Source: Hypsibius dujardini (lineage: Eukaryota; Tardigrada; Eutardigrada; Parachela; Hypsibiidae). Taken from it: a DNA stretch of 20,983 bases. The stretch is from the NCBI GenBank assembly GCA_001579985.1, contig LRSR01013538.1, forward strand, positions 1-20,983. Direction: 5' to 3'. The translations under genes were made by a program, and so were the position numbers. Numbering within the stretch: the first letter of the stretch is position 1; each line of letters starts with the position of its first letter. Under the pieces are notes generated by a model. That model saw only the letters and a list, made by a program, of their open reading frames with translations. It was not told where the DNA came from and made no database searches. This document shows, piece after piece, positions 10,307-19,402 of the stretch.

Positions 10307-10636
10307 CTGAAATAGTAAGCACATGACGCTGGATAGTACGAAAAAGGTAATACGTGCCCCCTCCCCGGCTCGTTAAATATAAAAAGCAGCTCAATTCAAT
10401 GTCTAGAGAACACCAGATATTTTTTCTGCATCGTCTTATTGTTAACCGTAACCGACTTATTATGGAGTGCTTAGCGAAAGGCGAAAAAGTAGTGGGACCC
10501 GGAAGGAGGAATTTCGCTGAATATAATGTAAAATAATTAGTACTTGGACTTGTAATTTTTTGTGTGATTCCATATGTATGAGTCTTTTATGGTGCTCGAC
10601 TTGTGACTACTGCTTGATATTGGTTTTATGGATGCA
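10307..10636. other. Stretch upstream of the PHD-like exons, coding status unclear
   Basis: Both strands are open here. On the minus strand the frame of the 10306-10089 exon continues to about 10520. On the plus strand a frame at 10354-10536 ends in a hydrophilic, plausible peptide (MECLAKGEKVVGPGRRNF). Splice signals do not decide between them. At most one is likely to be coding, and possibly neither. Confidence 0.3.
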
Positions 10637-10893
10637 GTAATTCTTTTGCTAGGCCATGGCAAGGCAGTAATATGGCTTTCGTTAGTGTTTCCACTGTTTC
10701 CAGCGTTTCTAAAGCACCCGTTTCCAACGTAGGCAAGGCTGTTTCCAGTGTTTCCACGGTCGCCGTAATTCTTTTTGCTAGGCCATGGAAAGGCAGTAAT
10801 ATGGCTTTTGTTAGTGTTTCCACTGTTTCCAGCGTTTCCAAAGCACCCGTTTCCAACGTAGGCAAGGCTGTTTCCAGTGTTTCCACGGTCCCC
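10637..10893. repeat. Tandem duplication of a 128-bp unit rich in GTTTCC
   Basis: Copy 1 is 10637-10764 (128 bp) and copy 2 is 10765-10893 (129 bp). By eye they differ by about five substitutions and one T insertion. Each unit contains several GTTTCCA words spaced like a decayed minisatellite. The end of copy 1 (10745-10764) is the reverse complement of the 18-bp minisatellite core at 19 of 20 positions, so the two repeat blocks are related. Confidence 0.9.
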
Positions 10894-11119
10894 ATATATG
10901 ACCATCCCTCCCGAATCGGAGGCTATTGCGTTTTCAACGCCAATCCAGTGGAGGCAAGGCTGTTGCCAGTTTCCATTGTCGCCTATCGCATCCGTGTACC
11001 GACCACGGCAGTGGACGCAATTTTCACATTGTGTACGGATCGTGCCACTTCTGTACTCAGTTAAACTTCAGTTCCCAAATCAATTGCTTTGAAGATAGGT
11101 GAGCCGAAATGATGCCAGG

Positions 11120-12045
11120 TTATTTGGCATAAGGAGCGTCAATTGCACGTAGCACCTACGAATGAACCTCATGAATATATACAGTACTACTACTACAGTG
11201 CAAAGTTTGTCGTATCTCACTTTAACGCCGTCCAGAAGACTATTTCGTGCAATCGCCAGCACTTTCTCAGCAGCCTCGGACACCTTGTCAGCGCAGGGCA
11301 TACCAAAAACCTTGATCTCTTCATAATAGATTTCCTACAGTAAAAAGTAAAAAAATAAACATCCTTAACATAAAAATCACGAAGAAAAGGAGTACTTACA
11401 TCAAGATAGCCGGGTCCCATTACCAGGAAGACTAGTGACACACGTTCGAAGCTATTCTCACTACAATACAACAACAATGTAAACGCACTCAAGCTACAAG
11501 CTGCATGATCTCTTCTAGCTAACCTGCACAGGGCATAAAACTCCTTCAATCGTTTGGACGGACCCTTCTTCCAGGCAGGAGGTGGCACGTCTTGACCGGC
11601 AACCAACTTCTCTTCCTCAGACCCATTAATCAACTGAAATTAGAAAGGAAGCTCCTGCCTTCCAAGTTGAAAAACGAACGGTGAACGACCCACAAGATCG
11701 CATACCATCGCGGATGTCCAGTTTTTGTCGTGACGATCCAAGACCTTGGAGGCGCTCGACCGAATTCCAACCAGTTGAGCTTCCGTAACAGGCGGCATAG
11801 GGTTCGGATCCTCCTTAAACTTGCCAACAATTGCCTGTAAATAACAAACTAGTTAATATGCCATCAACCAAATACTGTATATATACAGTAAATTAAGAAC
11901 TGCACTTGAAGATATTCCGGTCCAAGAAGGATGAGAATCATTGCCATCCGCTCGTCGGTGTTGAACTTGCAGTAACGGACCAATTCATTGGCGTATCTTT
12001 CAGGTGGAACGTGCATGTACTTGTTATTGTCGTCACATGAGGACC
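11120..12045 (-). CDS. Unrecognised protein, duplicated-family copy 1 (5' end not found)
   Basis: Six minus-strand exons: 12045-11906, 11834-11706, 11633-11524, 11460-11400, 11334-11221, 11155-11120. They are joined by introns of 63-72 nt (all GT-AG, phases agree), with stop TAA at 11122-11120. This gives 195 residues without the N-terminus. Two related halves are visible: RYCKFNTDERMAMILILLGPEYLQ, then a helix-like stretch starting near MPPVTEA; and LCSENSFERVSLVFLVMGPGYLD, then EIYYEEIKVFGMP and another helix-like stretch. The shared core is roughly C-x(2-4)-ER-x(3)-(hydrophobic)-GPxYL. No signal peptide, membrane span or catalytic motif is apparent, and the protein looks alpha-helical and soluble. 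A paralogue with identical exon lengths lies at 20564-20983. The exon at 12045 begins in phase 1; no upstream exon of compatible phase was found in the 380 nt before the plus-strand gene begins. Confidence 0.75.
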
Positions 12046-12428
12046 CTGCAAAAGCTAGCAACATTTAACAAGAAGTTGATCGGCAGGAAATTTAAAAGTC
12101 TGAAATAACCGAAAATTTATTAATTAAACTATCCTGATATAATCTAAAAAAGAAGGTTTTGTTCCAAGTTCTGGTTTGGCCAAGATAAATCTTCCATATT
12201 CGGGAAACCGTGAATTATTCTTTCCCCTTACTACCTTCCCACTATGAACGAACGAACGAAAGAACGAACGAACGAACGAACGAACGAACGAACGAACGAA
12301 CGAACGAACGAACATGTCTGTTGTACCACCGCATTAATTGAATGTCCCGTACGCATTTGTGATCTTCAAAATATTCAGTTCACCTCTTGATCCAATTCCT
12401 CCTTCTGCTTCCACAAAAACTAATACTC
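12046..12428. other. Spacer between two divergently oriented genes
   Basis: Contains the GAAC microsatellite repeat and any missing 5' exon or promoter of the minus-strand gene plus the promoter of the plus-strand gene. A minus-strand frame (12315-12124) reads through the microsatellite into a plausible but unsupported peptide. Confidence 0.35.
12241..12349 (+). repeat. Short dispersed repeat with a GAAC core, copy 2 (expanded microsatellite)
   Basis: Same flanks as 8068-8133: ACTATGAAC on the left, and ATGTCTGTTGTA, CACCGCATTAATT and GTCCC on the right. Here the GAAC tract is expanded to about 16 nearly perfect units (12247-12313). The A/T-rich part reads ATTAATTGAA where copy 1 has ATTAATTAAA, so it lacks the possible polyadenylation hexamer. 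Confidence 0.75.
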
Positions 12429-15400
12429 ATGGCGCCGAGGGGCAAGGCCTCCATCTGGAAAGGGAAGGATTCTACTGGCCGCGGATCAATTGCTTCGACC
12501 TCCAATTCCGAATCCGGATCCGACATCACAAGAGCTCGAAGCAAACCTTGTACGGCAGTTGAATAAGATCATCTATAAACTGAAGGAGGAAGAACGTAAT
12601 GAAAAAGAGCACCGTAAAAACCCACGAGGAAAAGATAACAAAGAAAAAAAAGTAGGTTTGTTGTACGTGTACTACCAGTATGTAATCGTCCACACCGTTT
12701 ACATTGTGTATTACGGTATGCTCGCCATCTCAATGAACATTTTTCTGCCCGACTCGTAAATTTTAACCAACCTCGGCCGTGCCGTTCACCAAATTACCAC
12801 TGTAGGGACTAATATACAGAAAAGCACGACTGTACAATCAATCAATCAACGAGGAGGAAATCTGGTACGAATCAATCAATCGAGCACAACAAGTAAGCTG
12901 TACAAAATCAGCCAATCAGAGAACAGTGAACGTTCAATCAACTGCAGGGCCATAGTGAGGGAGGCGGGACTTAGCTGTCCCTTGAGATCGCGAGCATACG
13001 GTACTAACTTGGGGCGATTTTCAAGTGCCGATCGCAGATTCATTTAAAAATATTTTTTTAATTTAGAAATATTTTAGTAGTGAATATAAAAATTTATTTT
13101 GCCGGTAATAGCCTGCGAACTTTTTTTTGGCAAAATCCAAAAGTTTGCTGCAAAGGAATTGCTGTTTTGGATTTACTAGTGTGACTTGCTTATTGATTGC
13201 TTGATTGACTGCAAATTGCTTTCATACTGCTTGATTGTTGATTGGTTGATGTTTGCTTCACTTTGACATTGGGCATTGATTGTTTGATCAAACAATTATT
13301 TCCTCAACAGTCGCTTGATTATTGATTGAATGATATTTGCCCCACTGCTTGACGCAGCAATTGATTGTTTGATCGAACTATTAATACCTTCACCTTCGCT
13401 TGGTTAGAAAGTTAGAAAGTCACTTGGTTTTTTGTGATTTTCGAAATTTTCGAAATTGTCATAATATTACTCATTCATATTAGCTTCTTTATAATATGTG
13501 AATTAAATCTCTTGTGAGTCAAACAAAACGATAGCACTAATCGACCGAGCCTCGCTTTTGAAGTTTTTATACGGCGAGTTAGCCTTAATCGCGAGCATTG
13601 AAACAAATGAAGCAAAAATCAGTCAATCAACAGACAAGCAATGCTGTCGGTAAACATTGTTTGATCAAACAATCATTGCTCAATGAAACAGTAACACAAA
13701 CATCAATCAATTAACAATCAATCAATATGAAAGCATTTCGCAATCAATCAAGAAATCAATAAGTAAGTCACAATAGTAAATCCAAAGCACCAATTCCTAA
13801 CTTTGGGATTTTGCCAAAAAAAAGTTTACCGGCTTTTACCGGCGAAATAAATTTTAGTATTCACTACTAAAATAGCTCTAAACTAAAAAATTATTTTAAA
13901 ATGAATCTGCGATTGGCACTTAAAAATCGCCCCAAGTAAGTAGTGAATTATTTTAACTCGTAAGACCTGTAAAGTTTCATACTTTTCCATTACTATCAAA
14001 TTTTATTTTAAATTTGAAGATTTCCGGTAAAATAAATAGACGTATTGCTAGGCCAAATTTAGAGAATGTACAGATACGGGATGGCCTTCAGCTGTCTTGT
14101 ACTGATTGATTGAAGAGATCGTCTAGGGATAACGAGTGGTTCTGCACGGATCTCTTTTCCGTCCGGCTAACGATCGTCTTCGCGTAGAAGAAGCTAGAGT
14201 TGTTTTTAGACCTTTTTCTTCTTGTTGACCTGATTAATACATTAATGATTGTCACAAAAATTCTTGATATAAATGGTCCTGTCCGTCTGGAAACGGACGG
14301 TCCGACACGGTAACGGAAGAGTACCCATGCCAACCACCGGCTGCGTGGCTGACCCTTTGCTTTTCGAGGCATTAGCTGACTCACTCTTCGTTTAGTCGAT
14401 TTATCGACTACATGTATTGACCAACACCGCTTTTTAGCAAATTTTGAGGAAAACTGCGATCGATGCACCTTGATTGATACATGTAACTGGATCATTGGTG
14501 CTAATTGTTATTGTATCTACCACTCCAGGCTGCCTCAGTGAATAAAGTTAAGGAACTTGGCAGCAAGCTCAGCCGTTATGTTCAAGTGGCGGGCATCTTG
14601 AAGCTAGAAGGCTATCTCGCGAATGCAGAAACGCTCACGGATGAGGTTCCAGGGGAAGTTGACAAAGGTAAAGACGTTGGGAGTGAAAGTTGCACTCACT
14701 TTTTTAATACGAATAATGATTCTGATTATTTTTTTTTTATGTTTAGATGGTCCTGCAGTAAGGGCGCAATTATACTCCAAGCAGGAAATGGAAATCGCTG
14801 TCGAAAAGCTGTCACTGTCTGACCAAGTACAGTTCAAACACCCACTACGCTATCCGGTAAGCTGTAAATGATTGTAAGCTATAGTTTATGATTTAATAGA
14901 TTCATTTGGTGAAACCTCTGCCCGACTATGAACATGTGGCCAACGGTGTACCGGAATTAACGTTCTCCAATCTTATGCAAGGCCTATATGATAACGGGTA
15001 CCGTCTGCCGGAAATTTACATACAATGCCTCTGCGGACGGATTCTGAACTTCCAAGGTCCCGTTACTGCTAGTAAGTTAAATATGTTTTCATTTTTTTAC
15101 GTAGGCTAAAGATTACAAATTTTTTCCGGTCGTTATATTCTAATTTATTTAGTATCAATTTTTTCAGGAGATCAGCTAGATCGAATCAAGATGGATTCGA
15201 AAGAAGAAGACAGCGAGTACTTCACCGGGATGGGCGAAAAATTCAAGAACAAAACTCAGGTACGTCATTAGGCTGATTCCTTGTGATATCAGAGTTTACT
15301 AAAACATATTGTGAGTTCCAGGTTGAGATGAATTTTCAATCACAAAAGTTAGATGGATACGGAGATAAAGCCAGGGGAAAGATGAAACAAACCTTAGGAA

Positions 15401-16114
15401 AACTTAACGCAACCCAGGAGGCCAAATGGAGGACGTTGAATACTCACTTGATGGCCTTCCATAAAAGGCAAGTATTACCCGTACTGCTGTAGTTAGGCTG
15501 AGCTACCCGTATTTATTTTGCACAAGATGCTGAAACAAATCGACTCGAGTGACCAATCGTTTAAAAAAACGGGCTAAGTGTTTGTTAAAGGCGTATAGCC
15601 ATCAACGCACAACTTCTCGGCGGTGCATTGGCCACGGAGGAGAATGGATACGCCTGGATAGAATGCTCCGGTCGACTATTTGATGTTACCTTAGCATGGA
15701 TAAAAAACTGTCAAGACCATCTTCATAAGTTCGTCACTCCGTGGTTCCCCTCTAGCTCTACAACGCGCTAAAGTGATTGAAAATGATCACGTGAAAGCCC
15801 AGGCGTTGATCATCGAGGCATTGACTATTTTGGTGCAATTATTCATGGAAGAAGAGGACGAGATTGAAATGGAGAAGCTGTTGCTAGAAATCGAGGCGGA
15901 AATGAAGAATCTTTTCAGCCCCGACAAGATCCGCATCACCCATCGTGTTTGCCATGAGACGGCAGATCGTCCGAAAGATGCATTCCCTAATAATGTGCAT
16001 CCTGACAAATTAAACCTGAGTACGCGGTTGAAATGGTTATGAGACGTACTACAAAGCATACCGATACAACTAATACTTTTATTTTCAGGTTTCGAGGCCC
16101 GAACTATTAAGTGA
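12429..16114 (+). CDS. Unrecognised multi-exon protein with coiled-coil-like segments (two frame conflicts)
   Basis: Exons: about 12429-12651, 14529-14667, 14747-14856, 14900-15071, 15168-15259, 15322-15467, 15591 to about 15771, a segment to 16019, and 16089-16114 (stop TGA). Joins from 12651 to 15591 agree in phase. I do not recognise the family. Features: a charged helix near the start (KLKEEERNEKEHRKNPRGK), SNLMQGLYDNGYRLPEIYIQ in the middle, DSKEEDSEYFTGMGEKFK, and an acidic helix near the end (EEEDEIEMEKLLLEIEAEM). No signal peptide or catalytic motif was seen. Oddities: ATG 12429 opens one frame but the frame that splices on correctly is +1; the 15591 exon runs to TAA (15769-15771) while the clearly coding continuation is again +1; intron 15468-15590 uses a GC donor. 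Either it is a decaying gene, the assembly has indels, or the splicing differs from this model. Confidence 0.55.
12652..13007 (+). other. First intron of the unrecognised plus-strand gene, left part
   Basis: Donor AAA|GTAGGT at 12652. AT-rich with CAATCAAT clusters at about 12836-12885. No coding signal beyond an unsupported extension of the preceding frame. Confidence 0.45.
13008..13936. mobile_element. Non-autonomous foldback / MITE-like element with about 280-bp terminal inverted repeats
   Basis: Left end reads CTTGGGGCGATTTT and right end is its reverse complement, flanked on both sides by TAA (13005-13007 and 13937-13939), a likely 3-bp target duplication. Inverted similarity continues through CGCAGATTCATTT, the TAGTGAATA region, TTTGGATTTACTA, GACTTGCTTATTGATT and TGCTTTCATA to the 16-bp palindrome TTGTTTGATCAAACAA, found at 13280-13295 and 13657-13672. 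That is about 280 bp per arm, diverged by substitutions and small indels. The central 350 bp has no ORF. A TWA-type 3-bp duplication is the habit of PIF/Harbinger transposases, so mobilisation by such an enzyme is a reasonable inference. It sits in the first intron of the plus-strand gene. Confidence 0.85.
13937..14528 (+). other. First intron of the unrecognised plus-strand gene, right part
   Basis: Runs from the foldback element to the acceptor CACTCCAG at 14528. Small hairpins occur at about 14281-14303 (GTCCGT/ACGGAC) and 14395-14412 (TAGTCGA/TCGACTA). A 135-codon minus-strand frame (14495-14088) has no motif or splice context and is not called. Confidence 0.4.
15468..15590 (+). other. 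GC-AG intron
   Basis: Donor AAAAG|GCAAGT and acceptor GTTAAAG|GCG. This is the only choice seen that keeps the reading frame (phase 2) from the exon ending AFHKR into the next exon, RIAINAQLLGG. GC donors are usually followed by AAGT, as here. Confidence 0.6.
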
Positions 16115-16410
16115 CTGTATTCTTTCGGTCTGCGTGCCTGTTTGCAATCCATTCCCAAGTTTTCGTTATATTGTGTAGGTGGGGTTGCCTTTACTATACT
16201 CGTACCTGCCGGATAGCCGATGCTGACAAAATTCCTTTTCTCCGGCTATTTGTGATACGAACCCATAATCATGTTTAAGAGAGAGAACCTGTTAGTCTAT
16301 TAAAATAAAGTTTCCCAAAAGTAACTGCCTGCCCTTCGTGGCTCAATGCCACCGACCTTCAGCAGATTTTCCGCTTGACAATCACACTATCTGCCCGCGG
16401 GCTGTTCCAG
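16115..16410 (+). other. 3'UTR and flank of the unrecognised plus-strand gene
   Basis: AATAAA at 16304-16309 is a canonical polyadenylation signal about 190 nt after the proposed stop. Beyond it, about 80 nt lead up to the CAATCAAT tail of the minus-strand retrotransposon. No coding seen. Confidence 0.5.
16304..16309 (+). terminator. Polyadenylation signal AATAAA
   Basis: Canonical hexamer in an AT-rich context (TTAAAATAAAGTTT), positioned downstream of the plus-strand gene's last exon. Confidence 0.5.
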
Positions 16411-16491
16411 CAATCAATCAATCAAATTTTGTTAATTCACTATAACAGCGTTTCCGACTAGAGATAAAAGTTCAAGACAACAACAAAAAAG

Positions 16492-17913
16492 CTAGTTCTT
16501 CACACACAGGACCGAAAAAACCTCCTCAAGGCCCCGTGTCTTAGGGATAGTGTTAATAACGGAAGTTGCATTGCCACGTGAAAGCTCTATGCTAATACGC
16601 TGACGAAGATATTCCGTGGCCCTTTTCTCCCCCGTATGGTCAGCAATCTTCTTTCCGATGTCCGAAATTAATTCCTTTGCTTCTTTCCCCCAAACACCAA
16701 ACGTTTGGAATGCGACGGGAACGAAGATAAAACGCCCTTCCAAGTCTCGATATGTGCGGCGCTTGCTCAGCTCCGCGTCGTGGGCTGCTCGCCCTGCGGT
16801 GGACATAGATCCACCAATGTGAGAGGGTGCCATAGTATCCCAGACGGTCACATCCCAAACCAGCGCTTTGCCTTGTTTCCATGGGACCATCGACATACCG
16901 TCCGGTCTTTTGCCGTCCTGCCGCACCAACCCTGGAGGCTCGCGGATTGCCGGCAAGGACGCGCTAACTAGGGCGCGTTTTAGGACGTCATTTAGGGAGG
17001 AGTGACGGCTGTGTCGACCCGCGCTAAACTTGCAGGACAGTCCGTGGTGTCCGTTTTCATTGACTTCCTTCCCGCACGTACATCTGTGAGGAAGACAAAC
17101 AACCGCACCTAAGCGCAATGCAACTGTCACACGCAGGGACACGTCATCCAACAAGTTACCCAGACTGGGAATGGGCAATGCATTCAGCCACGCTCCGGCC
17201 TCTTTCGTTTCCACTGCCAATAGACGTGCCTTGTCTCTATCTGTGGCAGTCGAATGCATGCTCTGCGCGGCGCAGTCGATCAAGGCGTTGTCCCAGAGCT
17301 TCTGCACCTTCAGCTCAGCCGGGGGGAGAGAAGCGGTCGCCGTTGTCCACCGTCGAGTTGGTTCGGCGGTAGCGTCGTCCAAGTCAACATCCGGGAAGAT
17401 CTGCTTCATCAGGGGAAATACAGAGTGAACCGAGGCGAGATACGCCGGGAGGGATAGTTCAACTGTCTGCCTGATGCCTAGACCTCCCCTGCTGACTGGG
17501 AGGGTAGCTTGTCGCCATACGCTGTCGGACATGTCAGTGTTGGTGATGGTGGACAAACACGTTCGGATGACGGTGTCCAGCTCCACCAGTTTGTCAGGTC
17601 GCGTCCACGCCGGTGAAGTACGTAGGGTGTAGAGTACCTTGGGGACGGCCAGACAGTTCTTCAACAAAATCAGAGACAGGTGAGCAGACAGCAACGGTAA
17701 TCGACTGGTGAGTAGACTGATGGCCGTCGTTCTCTTTTCAATTGCGACTCCGATGCCGGCTGAGTGTAGTGGTGCACCAAGCAAATCTAGCTCCGCCGGC
17801 GTAGGGAACTTCAAGGTCGACTCGAAATGCCGCATCGCGTCGGTTGCCGCCGCTCTGGATTCCAAATCACCGCCGTATACGAAAGCTTCACATTTCCCCA
17901 AGTTGAGCTCCAA
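16492..17913 (-). pseudogene. Retrotransposon ORF, third segment: RT thumb, CCHC knuckle and restriction-like endonuclease
   Basis: 473 codons from the first Met. The start continues the RT domain (ELNLGKCEAFVYGG; LPVSRGGLGIRQ near residue 145 is typical of the region after the RT). C278, C280, H289/H290 and C294 form the CCHC knuckle that precedes RLE domains, followed by GRHSRH. The endonuclease has RPDG at 336-339 and VWDVT with D354, the PD...D pattern expected for cleaving the target strand. The C-terminus is intact up to its stop at 16492. This segment lies in a different frame from the RT core; the switch is near 17905-17915, consistent with loss of one base. Confidence 0.88.
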
Positions 17914-18757
17914 ACCGACATCCGCTGCACACGGCGTAGGTCTTCAACTACCACGTTCATGGCACCACTTACAGTGGCGTCGTCCAGGTACCAGCTGTTG
18001 AGGGGCGACTGCATCGACCTGGAGAGGTCCCGCGTCACCAAGCAGAACAGCAGCGGGCCGAGTGGGTCACCCTGTTGGACCCCACATTCCGACGAAAGCC
18101 AGGCGTCCCCAAACAGCAGCTTGGAAGGGGTACGGTACATCTGCCACACCAATGGGTAGAGATGCGGAAGATGTAATTTTACAGCGTGAAGTAATCGATC
18201 CCTCCGGATAGTGTTAAAAGCGTTTTTGAAGTCCATCTTAAGCAGCACTCGCGTCTCTCCGCCAACCGATATGAAGGACCGCGTTGCGTGCACAACCGCT
18301 TCCGCCCCGCCACGCGTTCCGTAGCCGAGTTGGACGGGTCGCATCAACGCGCCCATCGCCATCATGGCACGTCGGCTCAGGATTCTTCCCAACATTCGAC
18401 GAATGGTGGTACCCACGGCGATCGGTCGAATCCCTCCGTCTTTTTTTAGCAGTGCAGTGAGACAGGCACCATATAACAGTGGACAGACATCCAGTGGGAT
18501 CGATCCACTGGTCATGACGTTGAGGAGGGCTGCCAACCGCTCACAAAGCCGGACTGCGATCTCGCCAGCCGATGCACCGACGAGATCTTTGAGGTGCTGA
18601 GGGCTCAGACCGTCCAGTCCGGCGGATGACCCATTGGGGAACGAGTTGATGGCCTGGAGGACTTCTGATGGAGTGATGGGTTCCGGCGTGGGATCGACTG
18701 AAGTGGGTGCTGGCGGGTAGTCGGCGTCATCATGGGCGGCGGGGTGTTTCAGTCTGA
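17905..18757 (-). pseudogene. Retrotransposon ORF, second segment: reverse transcriptase core
   Basis: Encodes the palm and finger motifs: FPNGSSAGLDGLSPQHLKDL near the start, MDFKNAFNTIRRD (first catalytic Asp), GVQQGDPLGPLLF (primer-grip/template block) and WYLDDATVSG (YxDD catalytic pair, with Leu where FADD or YADD is usual). No internal stop interrupts these motifs. The frame is entered by a shift near 18752-18760 and left by another near 17910, after which this frame runs only into meaningless sequence and a stop at 17811. Confidence 0.88.
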
Positions 18758-19402
18758 GGCGGCGAGTACTTCGGCGGAAAAGGGAGCGACAGCTTCTTCA
18801 GAGGATAGGAGTCGAACTGCCCCACTCACGTTTCCGTCCTGCATCTTCCGTTTAACCGCCGACCGCAGCTTGGAATCCGACGTCTTCGAGGATTTGCGGC
18901 TGCTCGGTTTCTTCGCCAACGATAGGAAATCCCCCGTTCTGCCGAGGTTCTGCCTCACCAGGGTGGAGAGTGGCATTTTCTCGTCTGTTTCATCCGGCAA
19001 AGACAAGGCGCCGTAGGCGAAAGTGAGGAGCTGTCGCCAAGACGGGAAATCGTTGGTGCGGATGCAGTCATCCAAGACACGGATCAACGACTCAGCGACA
19101 GAGGGACGGGATGATTTTGGAATACGGCGGAGCAGTCTATTGGATTGGCGGAGGCTTCGGAGGTAGGCGGACAATTCGTTGGCTTCCGTGGGCACGGACG
19201 GGGTAGCAACAATATCGGCTAGGAGAATAGCGGGGGCTGTAGGTACGGCGGTTGTTACGGTTCTGTACTTGTTAGAGGCTGCATCCTTCAAGCAGATTCC
19301 GGACTGCAGACCTTTTGGGCGGTGTCTCGACCACCCAGTGTTGCTGAGGTTGGGTTTGCCGCACTTGTCACAAGTGCGGACACCATCCGGCGTCGAAGCC
19401 AT
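18749..19402 (-). pseudogene. Retrotransposon ORF, first segment: N-terminal zinc finger region
   Basis: 217 codons starting at ATG 19402. Residues 11-37 have C-x2-C-x12-H-x9-C (CDKCGKPNLSNTGWSRH), a Cys/His finger of the sort that gives RLE elements nucleic-acid binding. A helical, basic region follows (RRIPKSSRPSVAESLIRVLD; KRKMQDGNVSGAVRLLSSEE), and the frame ends at TGA 18751-18749. The neighbouring frame continues without interruption into the RT, so the stop is the result of a one-base shift in a C run just before it. Confidence 0.8.

Noticed and set aside
10354-10536. 60-codon plus-strand frame with MECLAKGEKVVGPGRRNF
   Set aside because: Plausible peptide but overlaps an open minus-strand frame, and the flanking splice signals are weak. 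Left as unresolved.
8407-10893. CRISPR-like array
   Set aside because: Units are contiguous tandem repeats with no unique spacers of constant length, and the genome is eukaryotic.
12124-12315. Minus-strand frame with an FVRS repeat from the GAAC microsatellite and a SGKVVRGKNN tail
   Set aside because: The N-terminal half is only microsatellite translation, and the tail does not join in phase to the exon at 12045.
14088-14495. 135-codon minus-strand frame
   Set aside because: Lies within the intron of the plus-strand gene, no motif, no splice support and basic, random-looking composition.
17811-17904. Continuation of the reverse transcriptase frame after YLDD
   Set aside because: After about 17910 this frame gives unrelated residues ending in a stop, while the neighbouring frame carries the conserved continuation, so it is out-of-frame readthrough.
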